Origin: Algimonas porphyrae
Lineage (GTDB): Bacteria; Pseudomonadota; Alphaproteobacteria; Caulobacterales; Maricaulaceae
NCBI RefSeq assembly: GCF_041429795.1
Contig: NZ_CP163424.1
Location: 186,001 to 250,000, forward strand
Direction of reading: 5' to 3'
Length of the DNA stretch: 64,000 nucleotides
Below are positions 1 through 7,830 of the stretch, one piece after another; position 1 is the stretch's first letter, and every line of letters starts with the position of its first letter. Made by a program: the position numbers and the translations under genes. The notes under the pieces were generated by a model. That model was not told the DNA's origin, made no database searches, and saw only the letters and a program-made list of their open reading frames with translations.

Positions 1-646
1 CGATCGCCGGCTTGAAATGGCCCAACCCACCAGCGCCGCCATTGGCGATAACGGGAATGGACACGGCGTCGGCGACGGCCTTGATCAGGTCGGTATCGTA
101 ACCCTCGCGCCGACCCTCGCGGTCGATCGAGGTGATCAGCAGCTCACCCGCGCCGCGGGATTCCATTTCTCGCACATGATCGATTAGATCGACCGCCTCG
201 GGCGTCTTGGCATTGGTCGAATAAACCGAATATCCGCCCTGCCCGTCGGATTTGGCATCAACGGAGGCGACGACGGCCTGGTTTCCATATTGATCGGCGA
301 CATCCGTCACCAAGCCCGGATTGGTGAATGTCGCTGTGTTCAGAACAACCTTCTCCGCCCCATTATCCATAACTGCCTTGGCCTGATCGAGACGATCGAT
401 ACCGCCTCCGGCTGATAGTGGCATCATGCATTCGGTTGCCACCTTGTCGACAAGCTTGGGCGAGATGGCCCGGCCTTCGGCACGCGCGCCGATGTCGAGC
501 AGGCTGAGTTCGTCGACCTCCGCATCATTATAGATGCGTGTCGCGTTGAGGACATCGCCCAGATAGGTGTGATCATCGAACCCGACACCCTTGTAGATGC
601 CGCGCCCGCGATAGAGCAGAGTTGGGAAAACGCGTACCTGTTGCAT
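1..646 (-). CDS. hisF: HisF-like cyclase-family subunit of sugar amidotransferase type (partial, 3' end outside window)
   Basis: The reading frame starts at the ATG complementary to 644-646 and runs off the left edge, giving about 215 residues of a (beta/alpha)8 HisF-type barrel. The N-terminus reads MQQVRVFPTLLYRGRGIYKG. Histidine-pathway HisF has the catalytic Asp of the IPCLDV motif here, and this protein has FPTLLY instead. The second acidic site is kept (VVASVDAKSDG). Loss of the first Asp is typical of HisF2/WbuZ proteins that work with HisH2 and a WbpG-type amidotransferase to make acetamidino sugars. It lies 4 bp downstream of hisH on the same strand, and the wbp genes in this window fit that role. 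A role in histidine biosynthesis is less likely. The amidotransferase itself would have to be beyond the left edge. Confidence 0.85.
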   Translation of the reverse strand, partial: MQQVRVFPTLLYRGRGIYKGVGFDDHTYLGDVLNATRIYNDAEVDELSLLDIGARAEGRAISPKLVDKVATECMMPLSAGGGIDRLDQAKAVMDNGAEKVVLNTATFTNPGLVTDVADQYGNQAVVASVDAKSDGQGGYSVYSTNAKTPEAVDLIDHVREMESRGAGELLITSIDREGRREGYDTDLIKAVADAVSIPVIANGGAGGLGHFKPAI

Positions 647-650
647 CGTA

Positions 651-1271
651 TCAGCCCTTGGTGGCGTAATTCTTGAGAAGTGCGAGACCGTTACGGTGGC
701 TTTTTTCAGGGTGGAATTGCGTCCCGTAGACGCGTTTCTTCTGAACCGCAGCGGCAAAGCTACCACCGTAATTCCCGACACCGATAATCGCCTTGGGATC
801 CGCGTCCGCGGCCCGGAAAGAATGGGTGAAGTAGAAGCGCGGATTGGGCTCCATACCCTCAAACAGAACCGAATCGCGTGTTTCGATTTCTGCAAAACCG
901 ACATGTGGAACACGCAGAGGAGCCCCTTCGAACTCAGACGAGAATCGCGACACGCGACCCTTGATAAAGCCTAGCCCGTCCGTGAAATCCCCTTCTTCGG
1001 AACCGTCGAACAGCATCTGCATGCCGACACAAATACCCAGTAAGGGCTTGCCGTCCTTGACGGCCTTTTCCAGCGCGCCGCGCATCCCCGATGCATTGAA
1101 GGCGCTCATGCAGGCCCGGAAGTGACCGACACCGGGCAGAAGCAGACGCTCTGCAGCCTCGATACCGGATGGATCCGTTACCATCTGCGCATCGACACCA
1201 ACCCGGTCCAGCGACCGCTGCAGCGATCGGAGGTTTCCTATGCCATAATTGATCACGGCGAATGACGTCAT
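651..1271 (-). CDS. hisH: HisH-like glutamine amidotransferase (surface-sugar type)
   Basis: A class I glutamine amidotransferase of 206 residues that releases ammonia from glutamine for its HisF partner. The nucleophile elbow is GICVGMQML (Cys), and the C-terminal FHPEKSH supplies the His/Glu of the triad. The start MTSFAVINYGIGN at 1271 was chosen because the family begins with this strand; an upstream in-frame start adds 14 unconserved residues. hisF follows after 4 bp, so the two are co-transcribed. With the HisF lacking its first catalytic Asp, the pair probably feeds ammonia to a sugar amidotransferase and not to imidazole glycerol phosphate synthesis. A histidine role cannot be fully excluded from sequence alone. 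Confidence 0.85.
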   Translation of the reverse strand: MTSFAVINYGIGNLRSLQRSLDRVGVDAQMVTDPSGIEAAERLLLPGVGHFRACMSAFNASGMRGALEKAVKDGKPLLGICVGMQMLFDGSEEGDFTDGLGFIKGRVSRFSSEFEGAPLRVPHVGFAEIETRDSVLFEGMEPNPRFYFTHSFRAADADPKAIIGVGNYGGSFAAAVQKKRVYGTQFHPEKSHRNGLALLKNYATKG

Positions 1272-1391
1272 GATAAGCACCTGATAATATGTCGGTGAAT
1301 GTTGTCGCCTCACCCGAGGACGAACGTTTGGGGCTCATAGAGCAGCCGACCGTCAACTGCAAGCCGGATAAGCGCGCCCTTTATTCGCGAT

Positions 1392-2609
1392 TCATGCTCC
1401 TTCTGTGTCCCGTTTGATCATCTGTTTGATGTTGCGCGCCGCTTGGCGAATACGTTGCTCGTTCTCGACCAGCGCAATCCGCACATAGCCCTCGCCATTC
1501 TCGCCGAAACCATTGCCGGGAGAGACCGCGACCGAGGCATTGCGCATCAGATATTTAGAAAATTTCAGTGATCCCATCTCCTTATAGGCGTCCGGCAACG
1601 GAACCCACGCGAACATGGAGGCATCGGGCGACGGAACCTCCCACCCCGCCCGCGCGAAGCTTTCCACCATCACATCGCGCCGCGCCTTGTAGGTCGCGCG
1701 CGCCTCCGCGACCGGTTCCTGCGGCCCGTCGAGCGCCGCGCAGGCCGCGACCTGAATGGGTGTGAAGGCCCCGTAGTCGAGATAGGACTTGACCCGCGTC
1801 AGTGCCGCAATCAGCCTCTCGTGGCCAACGGCAAAGCCCATGCGCCAGCCTGCCATCGAATAGGTCTTGGACAGCGATGTCGTCTCGACGGCGAGAATAT
1901 CGCGCGCACCCGGCACTTCAAAAATGGAATGCGGCGGATCAGTGAAGTAGATTTCCGAATAAGCCAGATCAGACAAGATGATGATATCATTGGCTTTTGC
2001 GATCGCCACGATTTCTTCCAGAAATGCCAGATCACATGTATGGCCCGTCGGGTTGGAAGGAAAACAGATCACGATCGCCAAGGGCGGTTTTTCGGCTTTC
2101 GCTAGAGCCTCCTTCACGCCCTGCAGATACTCCTCGGCAGTGATAGCCGGAATGCCCTGAATGACCGCTCCGGCAATGATGAAACCATATGCGTGCAGAG
2201 GATAGGATGGATCAGGCGCAAAAATGACATCGCCCGGCGCCGTGATTGCCTGCGCCAGATTGGCGAAGCCTTCCTTGGAGCCGATAGTGGCAATGATTTC
2301 CGTTTCTGGATCCAGAGCCACATCGAAGCGCCGGTCGTAATAGCGCGCGCACGCCTCGCGCAGCCCCCGGATCCCGCGCGAGGCGGAATAGCCTGTCACG
2401 CCGGGCTTGCGCACCGCCTCGACCAGCTTGTCGATGATGTGGGGCGGGGTCGGACGGTCCGGATTGCCGAACCCGAAATCAATGATGTCTGCCCCGTCGC
2501 CCCGAAGTTCCGCCTTCAGCGTGTTGACCTCCGCAAACACATAAGGCGGTAAACGCTGTATCCGGTAAAACTCTTCACGGAATACACGATCCGGTACTGG
2601 CCAATTCAT
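1392..2609 (-). CDS. PLP-dependent aminotransferase class I/II, AlaC/LL-DAP-aminotransferase-like
   Basis: A fold-type I aminotransferase of 405 residues. The substrate/cofactor motifs are IDFGFGNPDRPTPPHI near the N-terminus, the CFPSNPTGHT loop and the PLP-lysine segment SLSKTYSMAGWRMGF. The C-terminal arm carries RIALVENEQRIRQ. The closest families I recognise are AlaC (glutamate-pyruvate transaminase) and LL-diaminopimelate aminotransferase-like proteins, which in alphaproteobacteria often sit before homoserine dehydrogenase. Here it lies between the acylation operon (62 bp downstream of the DMFase-like gene) and hisH (120 bp). Co-transcription with the acylation operon is possible. The exact substrate cannot be read from sequence. 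Confidence 0.85.
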   Translation of the reverse strand: MNWPVPDRVFREEFYRIQRLPPYVFAEVNTLKAELRGDGADIIDFGFGNPDRPTPPHIIDKLVEAVRKPGVTGYSASRGIRGLREACARYYDRRFDVALDPETEIIATIGSKEGFANLAQAITAPGDVIFAPDPSYPLHAYGFIIAGAVIQGIPAITAEEYLQGVKEALAKAEKPPLAIVICFPSNPTGHTCDLAFLEEIVAIAKANDIIILSDLAYSEIYFTDPPHSIFEVPGARDILAVETTSLSKTYSMAGWRMGFAVGHERLIAALTRVKSYLDYGAFTPIQVAACAALDGPQEPVAEARATYKARRDVMVESFARAGWEVPSPDASMFAWVPLPDAYKEMGSLKFSKYLMRNASVAVSPGNGFGENGEGYVRIALVENEQRIRQAARNIKQMIKRDTEGA

Positions 2610-2671
2610 GACACGCCCCTATCCGACTGGCGAGACTGCATCCCGCAGCTCGTTGCCGGGCGCGGCTTAAT

Positions 2672-5089
2672 CTAGTCTTGAAAGTAAGTCAGCACATTAT
2701 CCGCAAACGCCCGGCATTTCGTGTCCGGGTGACGGACCAGACCATATGCACCCATGGAGCCGAGCGTCAGAATCCGCCCGTCGCCATAACGGCTTTCACC
2801 AAGCACGGCAGAATAGTGGAGCAACCCTGGAAACGGTCGCGCATTGACCGCAGGGAAGTTGGGGTTGAAGCCATAGCCTGCCGCCAAAGGTGTGGTTTCG
2901 CGGTTGGCTGAGACAGACCATTGCAGATGCAAATCCTTGTTCGGGCCGATCAAGGGCAGGGCATCGATTTCCCATTGAAGCAGGCTTAATGAGCGACAGA
3001 ACGGGGCATCGGGCTGAAGGTCCAGACCCTCGAAAACGGGATGATCCGGAGCCAGCGCGTAAAGCGGGCCGGACGCTCTTATCTGATCCTGCGTGATGCC
3101 GCGCTCTGCCGCGGCGTCATCAGACAGGAAATAGCGCAGCGAATATCCGCCCGTCTCATAAGACATGCCCGTCATATGCTCGATGCGGTTTTCGCGTGGG
3201 AAGTACAGGTTGACGCCACTTCCCGCATAATCGAAGCCCAGGTTGAAAGGATCGTCACTCACAGGCTCCGATCCCTTGTTGATCCCCATGGTCCGGTCCA
3301 GCATGTTGGCATAGAACCATGCCGTATTGCCCGAAAGCAGCAGCATGTCGCCGCCCGTGTCGACATAGCGCTCCATGGCGGCCTTGATATTCGGATCCCA
3401 ATATTCGTCATGACCGACAATCGTCAGCGTTTCAGCCTCATCCAGCAGGTCTGGACGATCGATTAGGTAGGATTGCGGAACGTGCAGGACGGTCTGTCCC
3501 AGTTCAGCCAGTCTCTGACCTATGACCAGGGCCGACCGGTAATTATGATGCGAATTCTTGACGGAGAGATCTTCCGGCCGATCGATGTCGACCGCATAGA
3601 TTTCGTTACCGCGTGGCTCGATGTAGAGTGATCCGCCGAAGGCGACATTGTAGGCTTGGAAGGTCAGATCCGGATAGACCAGCACATTGTCGACCGCCTC
3701 GACCCGCCGGCTAATCCGGTCAGAATCAGGAAACAGGGGAATGGGCGCATAGGTCAGCCCGGCAGGGCCATGCAATTCAAGCACGACCAAGCCGGAATCC
3801 ATTGCCTCCACGACCGTGTCGGACAGCGTCAGCCGAAGCCCGGCGGAAAATTCGCACGCATCCATATCATACCAGCTATCGCAGGCGGAGACAGGAACCG
3901 TTTGCAACCCATCCTCGAAGGTGACCGAATCCAGGCGGCGCACGGCATCATCCACATGCCAAATCTCATACCCCGCAATATAGGTCTGGTCCGAGGCGCG
4001 TTTGTCCGTATCATAGGCGAACCGGACGCGGACATCCGGATAGGCGGACGTATCGACCATGGAAGACCGGTTCAGGATCGGGTCCAGTACGGAAGTCGAA
4101 ATCCGGAATACGTCGTCAGCCTGCCAGAAGGTCCGGCCAACGGGCTGCACATTGCTGAAAAGGTCCAGCATGTCTGCATCCAGCACACCTCCAGCCTGTT
4201 CGACTTGAGCAATGCGACTCAGATAGTCCAGTGCGTCTGATCGCCCGGCCATATGAGCCGCACTGAAATTGTCCTTGGCGAAAGCCAGAATAGCGCCTGG
4301 CTCCAGCGTACCCTCAGGTGCAATCATGTCACGCCCGGCCGCATATTCTCGCAATGCGAGAGCACCGAGGGACCAGAACGCCCTGTCCTCGCCGAGAAAA
4401 GCCGCCGCCCTGTATGAGGCAATGGCGTCGCGACCAAGATGACCCGCTTCCAGATAATGAATCATGCCCAAATCCATCATGGCCCGCGCATGACCGGCAT
4501 GGGCATAGGGCAACAACGCGTCGCGCTCTGCCGCCATATCGCCATTATCCCGCGCTTCCAGAACGCGCACCTCTGTCGAGGCCGTCGCGGTCCGGAACTG
4601 GTCCATGAACGGCCCTCGATCAGCCAGACGCTGAGGATCGACCAGACCGGTCATCCATGACCCCGTGCCGGGCTCTGTCAGGGCAATAATATCCGCAGCC
4701 GCCTTGAAACCAGCCGTGTGGGCGTGAACAAGATCGCCAATCAACTGGATGTCCGCCTCGACAGTCGGAATCCGGTCATTCAGTTTCATATAGGACAAGG
4801 CTGCCAGGCAAGACGGGTCTTGTGCCGTTTCGCGGCTATTGTGGACTTCCAGCAAAGAGAGGGGTTGTGAACGCCACACGGCCTCTCGAATGCCGTTGCA
4901 CAAGTCCGCCCCTGAAACGACATCCGCATTCCAGAAGTCCGTCAGCGAGTTCGCATTGACCGCCACGGCGAGGTCGCCGTTGTTGGATTGACCGACATCG
5001 GCTGAGGACGGCCCTGAATCCGTACACCCCGAAATTATGATGGCTAAGCCCGCAAAGCAGGGTAGCAGGGACTTAGCCATAAAGGTCAT
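2672..5089 (-). CDS. Lipoprotein with Sel1-like N-terminal region and N,N-dimethylformamidase beta-subunit-like domain
   Basis: An 805-residue exported protein with a lipobox (IIISGC) about 20 residues in, so it is probably a lipoprotein. Residues around 180-260 look like Sel1/TPR-type helices (HAGHARAMMDLGMIHYLEAG). The C-terminal half matches the fold of the N,N-dimethylformamidase large subunit, with TIVGHDEYWD and LLLSGNTAWFYANM, a glutamine amidotransferase-like core seen in many uncharacterised proteins. It is the last gene of the tight acylation operon, 9 bp after the preceding lipoprotein gene. Formamidase activity is not implied by the family name alone. A role in processing or presenting the modified polymer at the outer membrane is only inferred from context. 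Confidence 0.75.
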   Translation of the reverse strand: MTFMAKSLLPCFAGLAIIISGCTDSGPSSADVGQSNNGDLAVAVNANSLTDFWNADVVSGADLCNGIREAVWRSQPLSLLEVHNSRETAQDPSCLAALSYMKLNDRIPTVEADIQLIGDLVHAHTAGFKAAADIIALTEPGTGSWMTGLVDPQRLADRGPFMDQFRTATASTEVRVLEARDNGDMAAERDALLPYAHAGHARAMMDLGMIHYLEAGHLGRDAIASYRAAAFLGEDRAFWSLGALALREYAAGRDMIAPEGTLEPGAILAFAKDNFSAAHMAGRSDALDYLSRIAQVEQAGGVLDADMLDLFSNVQPVGRTFWQADDVFRISTSVLDPILNRSSMVDTSAYPDVRVRFAYDTDKRASDQTYIAGYEIWHVDDAVRRLDSVTFEDGLQTVPVSACDSWYDMDACEFSAGLRLTLSDTVVEAMDSGLVVLELHGPAGLTYAPIPLFPDSDRISRRVEAVDNVLVYPDLTFQAYNVAFGGSLYIEPRGNEIYAVDIDRPEDLSVKNSHHNYRSALVIGQRLAELGQTVLHVPQSYLIDRPDLLDEAETLTIVGHDEYWDPNIKAAMERYVDTGGDMLLLSGNTAWFYANMLDRTMGINKGSEPVSDDPFNLGFDYAGSGVNLYFPRENRIEHMTGMSYETGGYSLRYFLSDDAAAERGITQDQIRASGPLYALAPDHPVFEGLDLQPDAPFCRSLSLLQWEIDALPLIGPNKDLHLQWSVSANRETTPLAAGYGFNPNFPAVNARPFPGLLHYSAVLGESRYGDGRILTLGSMGAYGLVRHPDTKCRAFADNVLTYFQD

Positions 5090-5098
5090 ACCTAACCC

Positions 5099-5716
5099 TT
5101 ATTGATCGGCTGTTACGGTCGCAACATTGGGATCGAAACGCAGTGTCAGCGGTGTTTCGGGATAGGCATTGAGCACCTGGAACACCATCTTCGTGCAGTC
5201 ATGCGGATAGGCGAAACTGTGCGGGACACTGATCGTCACCTCACCGGCATCCTGGCCGAGCTGTTGTTCCACTTGATTGAAGTCATCGCCGGATGTCGAG
5301 CAATCCCGGGAGAAAATTGCTCTGACCCTGGCCGCATAGTCGCCTGCGACCTGTTCCACATCGAGGGACAGCTCATAGGCGTCACCTGCCTCCGGTTTCG
5401 CGTCCATGAAAACCTGAACCATGGGCAGACTATCATAGAAGCGGATATATAAGGCATCCGGCTCGACGACATAGTCGGCACGACCATCAAGCAGGACAGA
5501 CACGCCACCCGTCCGGATCTGACGGTCGTTAACAGGCACGAGCGCAGTATCCAGATCCAGACTAACGTCCTGTGAAGCTGGTGTTTGTTCGACGGGTGTC
5601 TCTTTGACGGGCGTAACGGCGACGCTTCCGCCCGGATCCTGCGCATCCGAACACCCTGCCAGCAAGATACCGGTCAATACGGCAGCAGTAATGCCCTTAT
5701 GAGCTCTGTTTATCAT
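5099..5716 (-). CDS. Lipoprotein consisting of the domain also found at the C-terminus of the neighbouring SGNH protein
   Basis: A 205-residue lipoprotein with signal peptide and lipobox ILLAGC, followed by a low-complexity linker (repeated PV-ET/PVEQT). The rest is one globular domain that is clearly paralogous to the last ~130 residues of the SGNH protein encoded just upstream. Shared blocks in order are GRADY, RFYDS, YEL, EQV, VRAIFSR(D/E)CS, G(D/E)DF, DC or NC, FQVLNA and LRFDxNVA. The two conserved Cys (in SRxCS and HDC/HNC) could form a disulfide in the periplasm. I do not recognise a named family. It may be a polymer-binding or partner-docking module. It lies 8 bp after the SGNH gene and 9 bp before the DMFase-like gene. 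Confidence 0.75.
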   Translation of the reverse strand: MINRAHKGITAAVLTGILLAGCSDAQDPGGSVAVTPVKETPVEQTPASQDVSLDLDTALVPVNDRQIRTGGVSVLLDGRADYVVEPDALYIRFYDSLPMVQVFMDAKPEAGDAYELSLDVEQVAGDYAARVRAIFSRDCSTSGDDFNQVEQQLGQDAGEVTISVPHSFAYPHDCTKMVFQVLNAYPETPLTLRFDPNVATVTADQ

Positions 5717-5724
5717 GGCGCTGT

Positions 5725-7239
5725 CTAGCCTTCCTGAATTGATGCGACGTTTCTGTCGAATCGAAGTGTTATAGGGATTGATGGTGATGCGTTAAGCACC
5801 TGGAACACAAGCTTGGCACAATTGTGGTCATAAATGAACTGGTGCGAAACCCGTAAGGTCGTGCGAGCCCGCTCGGCATCGAGCGTTTCGATGATCTGTC
5901 CGAAATCCTCTCCAGCTGCAGAGCATTCGCGCGAAAAGATAGCCCGGACTTGCGCCGCGACAGTTCCCCCGACCTGCTCAATGGGCTGAACCAGTTCGTA
6001 GGTTTCGGCGCGCCTGGGTGAAATATCATTATAGACCTGAATCAGCGCTGCGGAGTCGTAGAAACGAACAATCAGCAATTCCGCGTTCAAGCCATAATCG
6101 GCCCGGCCCTGCACAATCAGGGTCAAATCCCCGTCCCGGATCAGGCCGTCGGCGACAGGCGAAAGGTCGATACCGTCGATCACATTGGGCAAATCTTCGG
6201 CGGCACGCTCGATCAGTGCCTCCGTGGCGGATTGTCCCCCGTCAGCCAGGCCGTCGACCGTATAGAATGACGGCGCAACGCCCTTCAGCAAGGCATCGAG
6301 TTGCTGCGCATACATCCGGTTGAAATAGTCCTGCCCCTGTTCGTTGGCGTGACCGTGATCGGCATAGGCGTCCGGATAGATATTGATGATATCGTCGACC
6401 GTCGGAGCCAGAATATCGATTGCCCCGTACCTATCCCGCAACTTCGTCACGAAATCGGGATTCATGGGCGCATTGTAGAGCTCCGGTAAAAACAGGAATA
6501 CGAGGCGGACATCGCGTTCTTCGGCCAGATCGACGATCTCCTGATAGAAGAAACGGTTCCGTGCATCATAGTTCGCCGTTATATCCCAGACATCCGACGG
6601 CTTGGTTTGCCAGTCCGCTCCCACGGCTGCCGCCCAATCGGATTGCGCCTGATCGTTCTGGGCATCGGGGGCTGGCGTCGGGTCTGCACTACCGCGTGTC
6701 GGCGGCAGGCTGCGCCGCGCCTCGAACTCACCGGCAACGAGCTTTGACAGGCTCGAAGACCATTTGCGCAAGGACAGGCTCAGCGCACGCTGCAATTTCT
6801 CGACCGCATTCATGTCGGCATAGGCGAAGCTGCCGCGGAAAATATCCGAATAGGTCGCCAGCTCGAAGAACATTTCATGCTCCCGCGCCACATCTGGATA
6901 CATTTGCACGACCAAGGTCTCGACATCGGCATTGTCCAGGATGTCCCGCGCCTGAACAAGTTGCGTATCTGCACCTGACCAGCTTTTCGAGAGGTCGATC
7001 ACCTTTTGCGGGTTGCCCGACACGGCCTCCAGCTCGGCTGAAAACTTGTCGGCATTGATCGCGGTTTGCAGGCCGCTCCGCCCGATGATCACGACATCGA
7101 CCGGATCCTCGTTCAGGAACGTTGGCGAGAACCAGTTTTCATAATATTGATACCGGGCCGTCGCGCTCTGCGAGAAAGCCAGGCTCCAGATCAGACCGGC
7201 GATAACGATCAGCGCAGCAAGGAATCTGACAATAATCAT
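5725..7239 (-). CDS. Membrane-anchored SGNH-type acyltransferase (DltD/AlgJ-like role) with C-terminal accessory domain
   Basis: 504 residues. One N-terminal membrane segment (about 4-24) is followed by an extracytoplasmic SGNH-like domain. The nucleophile block is VDVVIIGRSGLQTA (Ser55), and the catalytic pair is in YADHGHANEQGQDYF (Asp294, His297, spacing D-x-x-H as in DltD/AlgX/AlgJ proteins). An acidic Pro/Asn-rich linker around 180-205 interrupts the domain. Residues about 370-500 form the domain shared with the next lipoprotein gene. The start overlaps the GNAT stop by 4 bp (ATGA). In Dlt/alginate-type systems this protein takes the acyl group delivered across the membrane by the MBOAT and transfers it to the polymer. 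The nucleophile motif is degenerate compared with GDS/GSS, so activity is inferred from the D-x-x-H pair and operon context. Confidence 0.75.
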   Translation of the reverse strand: MIIVRFLAALIVIAGLIWSLAFSQSATARYQYYENWFSPTFLNEDPVDVVIIGRSGLQTAINADKFSAELEAVSGNPQKVIDLSKSWSGADTQLVQARDILDNADVETLVVQMYPDVAREHEMFFELATYSDIFRGSFAYADMNAVEKLQRALSLSLRKWSSSLSKLVAGEFEARRSLPPTRGSADPTPAPDAQNDQAQSDWAAAVGADWQTKPSDVWDITANYDARNRFFYQEIVDLAEERDVRLVFLFLPELYNAPMNPDFVTKLRDRYGAIDILAPTVDDIINIYPDAYADHGHANEQGQDYFNRMYAQQLDALLKGVAPSFYTVDGLADGGQSATEALIERAAEDLPNVIDGIDLSPVADGLIRDGDLTLIVQGRADYGLNAELLIVRFYDSAALIQVYNDISPRRAETYELVQPIEQVGGTVAAQVRAIFSRECSAAGEDFGQIIETLDAERARTTLRVSHQFIYDHNCAKLVFQVLNASPSIPITLRFDRNVASIQEG

Positions 7240-7820
7240 GATGACGCCCTCCTGCGCATGAGGAGAGTGGAGTCACTTCCACTCTCCGTTTCATAACCCC
7301 GCTTTTCATAAAAGCGGATTGCGCGAGCATTGTCAGCCGCGACGTGCAGCACATGGTCGCACCCGCCACCCTGCGCTTCAAATATGTCCATCAATTCCGC
7401 CGCGATACCCTTGCCCTGCCAGTCTGGGCTTACGGCAATGCGCGCCAGATAATGGGTGTTCGCCGGCAGGGCGTCCTGGCCTGCCCCGATCGCCTGCATA
7501 TGCGCCATGACCGGCTTGCGCTGATCGCGCGCGACGCCCTTCAGAACAGCGAACGCCGTGCGTGAGGCAGCGGCCCGGAAGTCGTCGCTAGGCAAGGCCG
7601 ACAGATAACCGCAAAGCGTATCCTCATCCGAAATTGCGACGATCGTGTCGGACAGCTCGCCCTCAGACACGTCGAACATGTCCGCACTCAGCCGGTCCAG
7701 CGCCTCGCCTTCGAGACCCAGACCGTTATAGAATTCCGGATAGGCCAGCACGTTCAGGCGACCAAGCGTCAGGCGCGCCGTACAATCCAGGTCAGCCTCG
7801 GCCAGTGGAACGATCTTCAT
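7236..7820 (-). CDS. GNAT family N-acetyltransferase
   Basis: 194 residues with the GNAT core near the C-terminus: the beta4 strand YLARIAVSPDWQGKGIAAELM, with the acetyl-CoA pyrophosphate loop Q/R-x-x-G-x-G/A (QGKGIA), and ADNARAIRFYEKRGYE as motif B. The start MKIVPLAEADL at 7820 was chosen because it opens the GNAT fold and lies 10 bp after the ligase stop. An upstream in-frame start would run far into the ligase gene. The stop overlaps the start of the SGNH gene. The substrate is unknown. Placement between an amino acid:carrier-protein ligase and the transferase suggests that it could N-acetylate the aminoacyl-carrier intermediate or a polymer amino group. Confidence 0.85.
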   Translation of the reverse strand: MKIVPLAEADLDCTARLTLGRLNVLAYPEFYNGLGLEGEALDRLSADMFDVSEGELSDTIVAISDEDTLCGYLSALPSDDFRAAASRTAFAVLKGVARDQRKPVMAHMQAIGAGQDALPANTHYLARIAVSPDWQGKGIAAELMDIFEAQGGGCDHVLHVAADNARAIRFYEKRGYETESGSDSTLLMRRRASS

Positions 7821-7830
7821 GATCGCGGCC

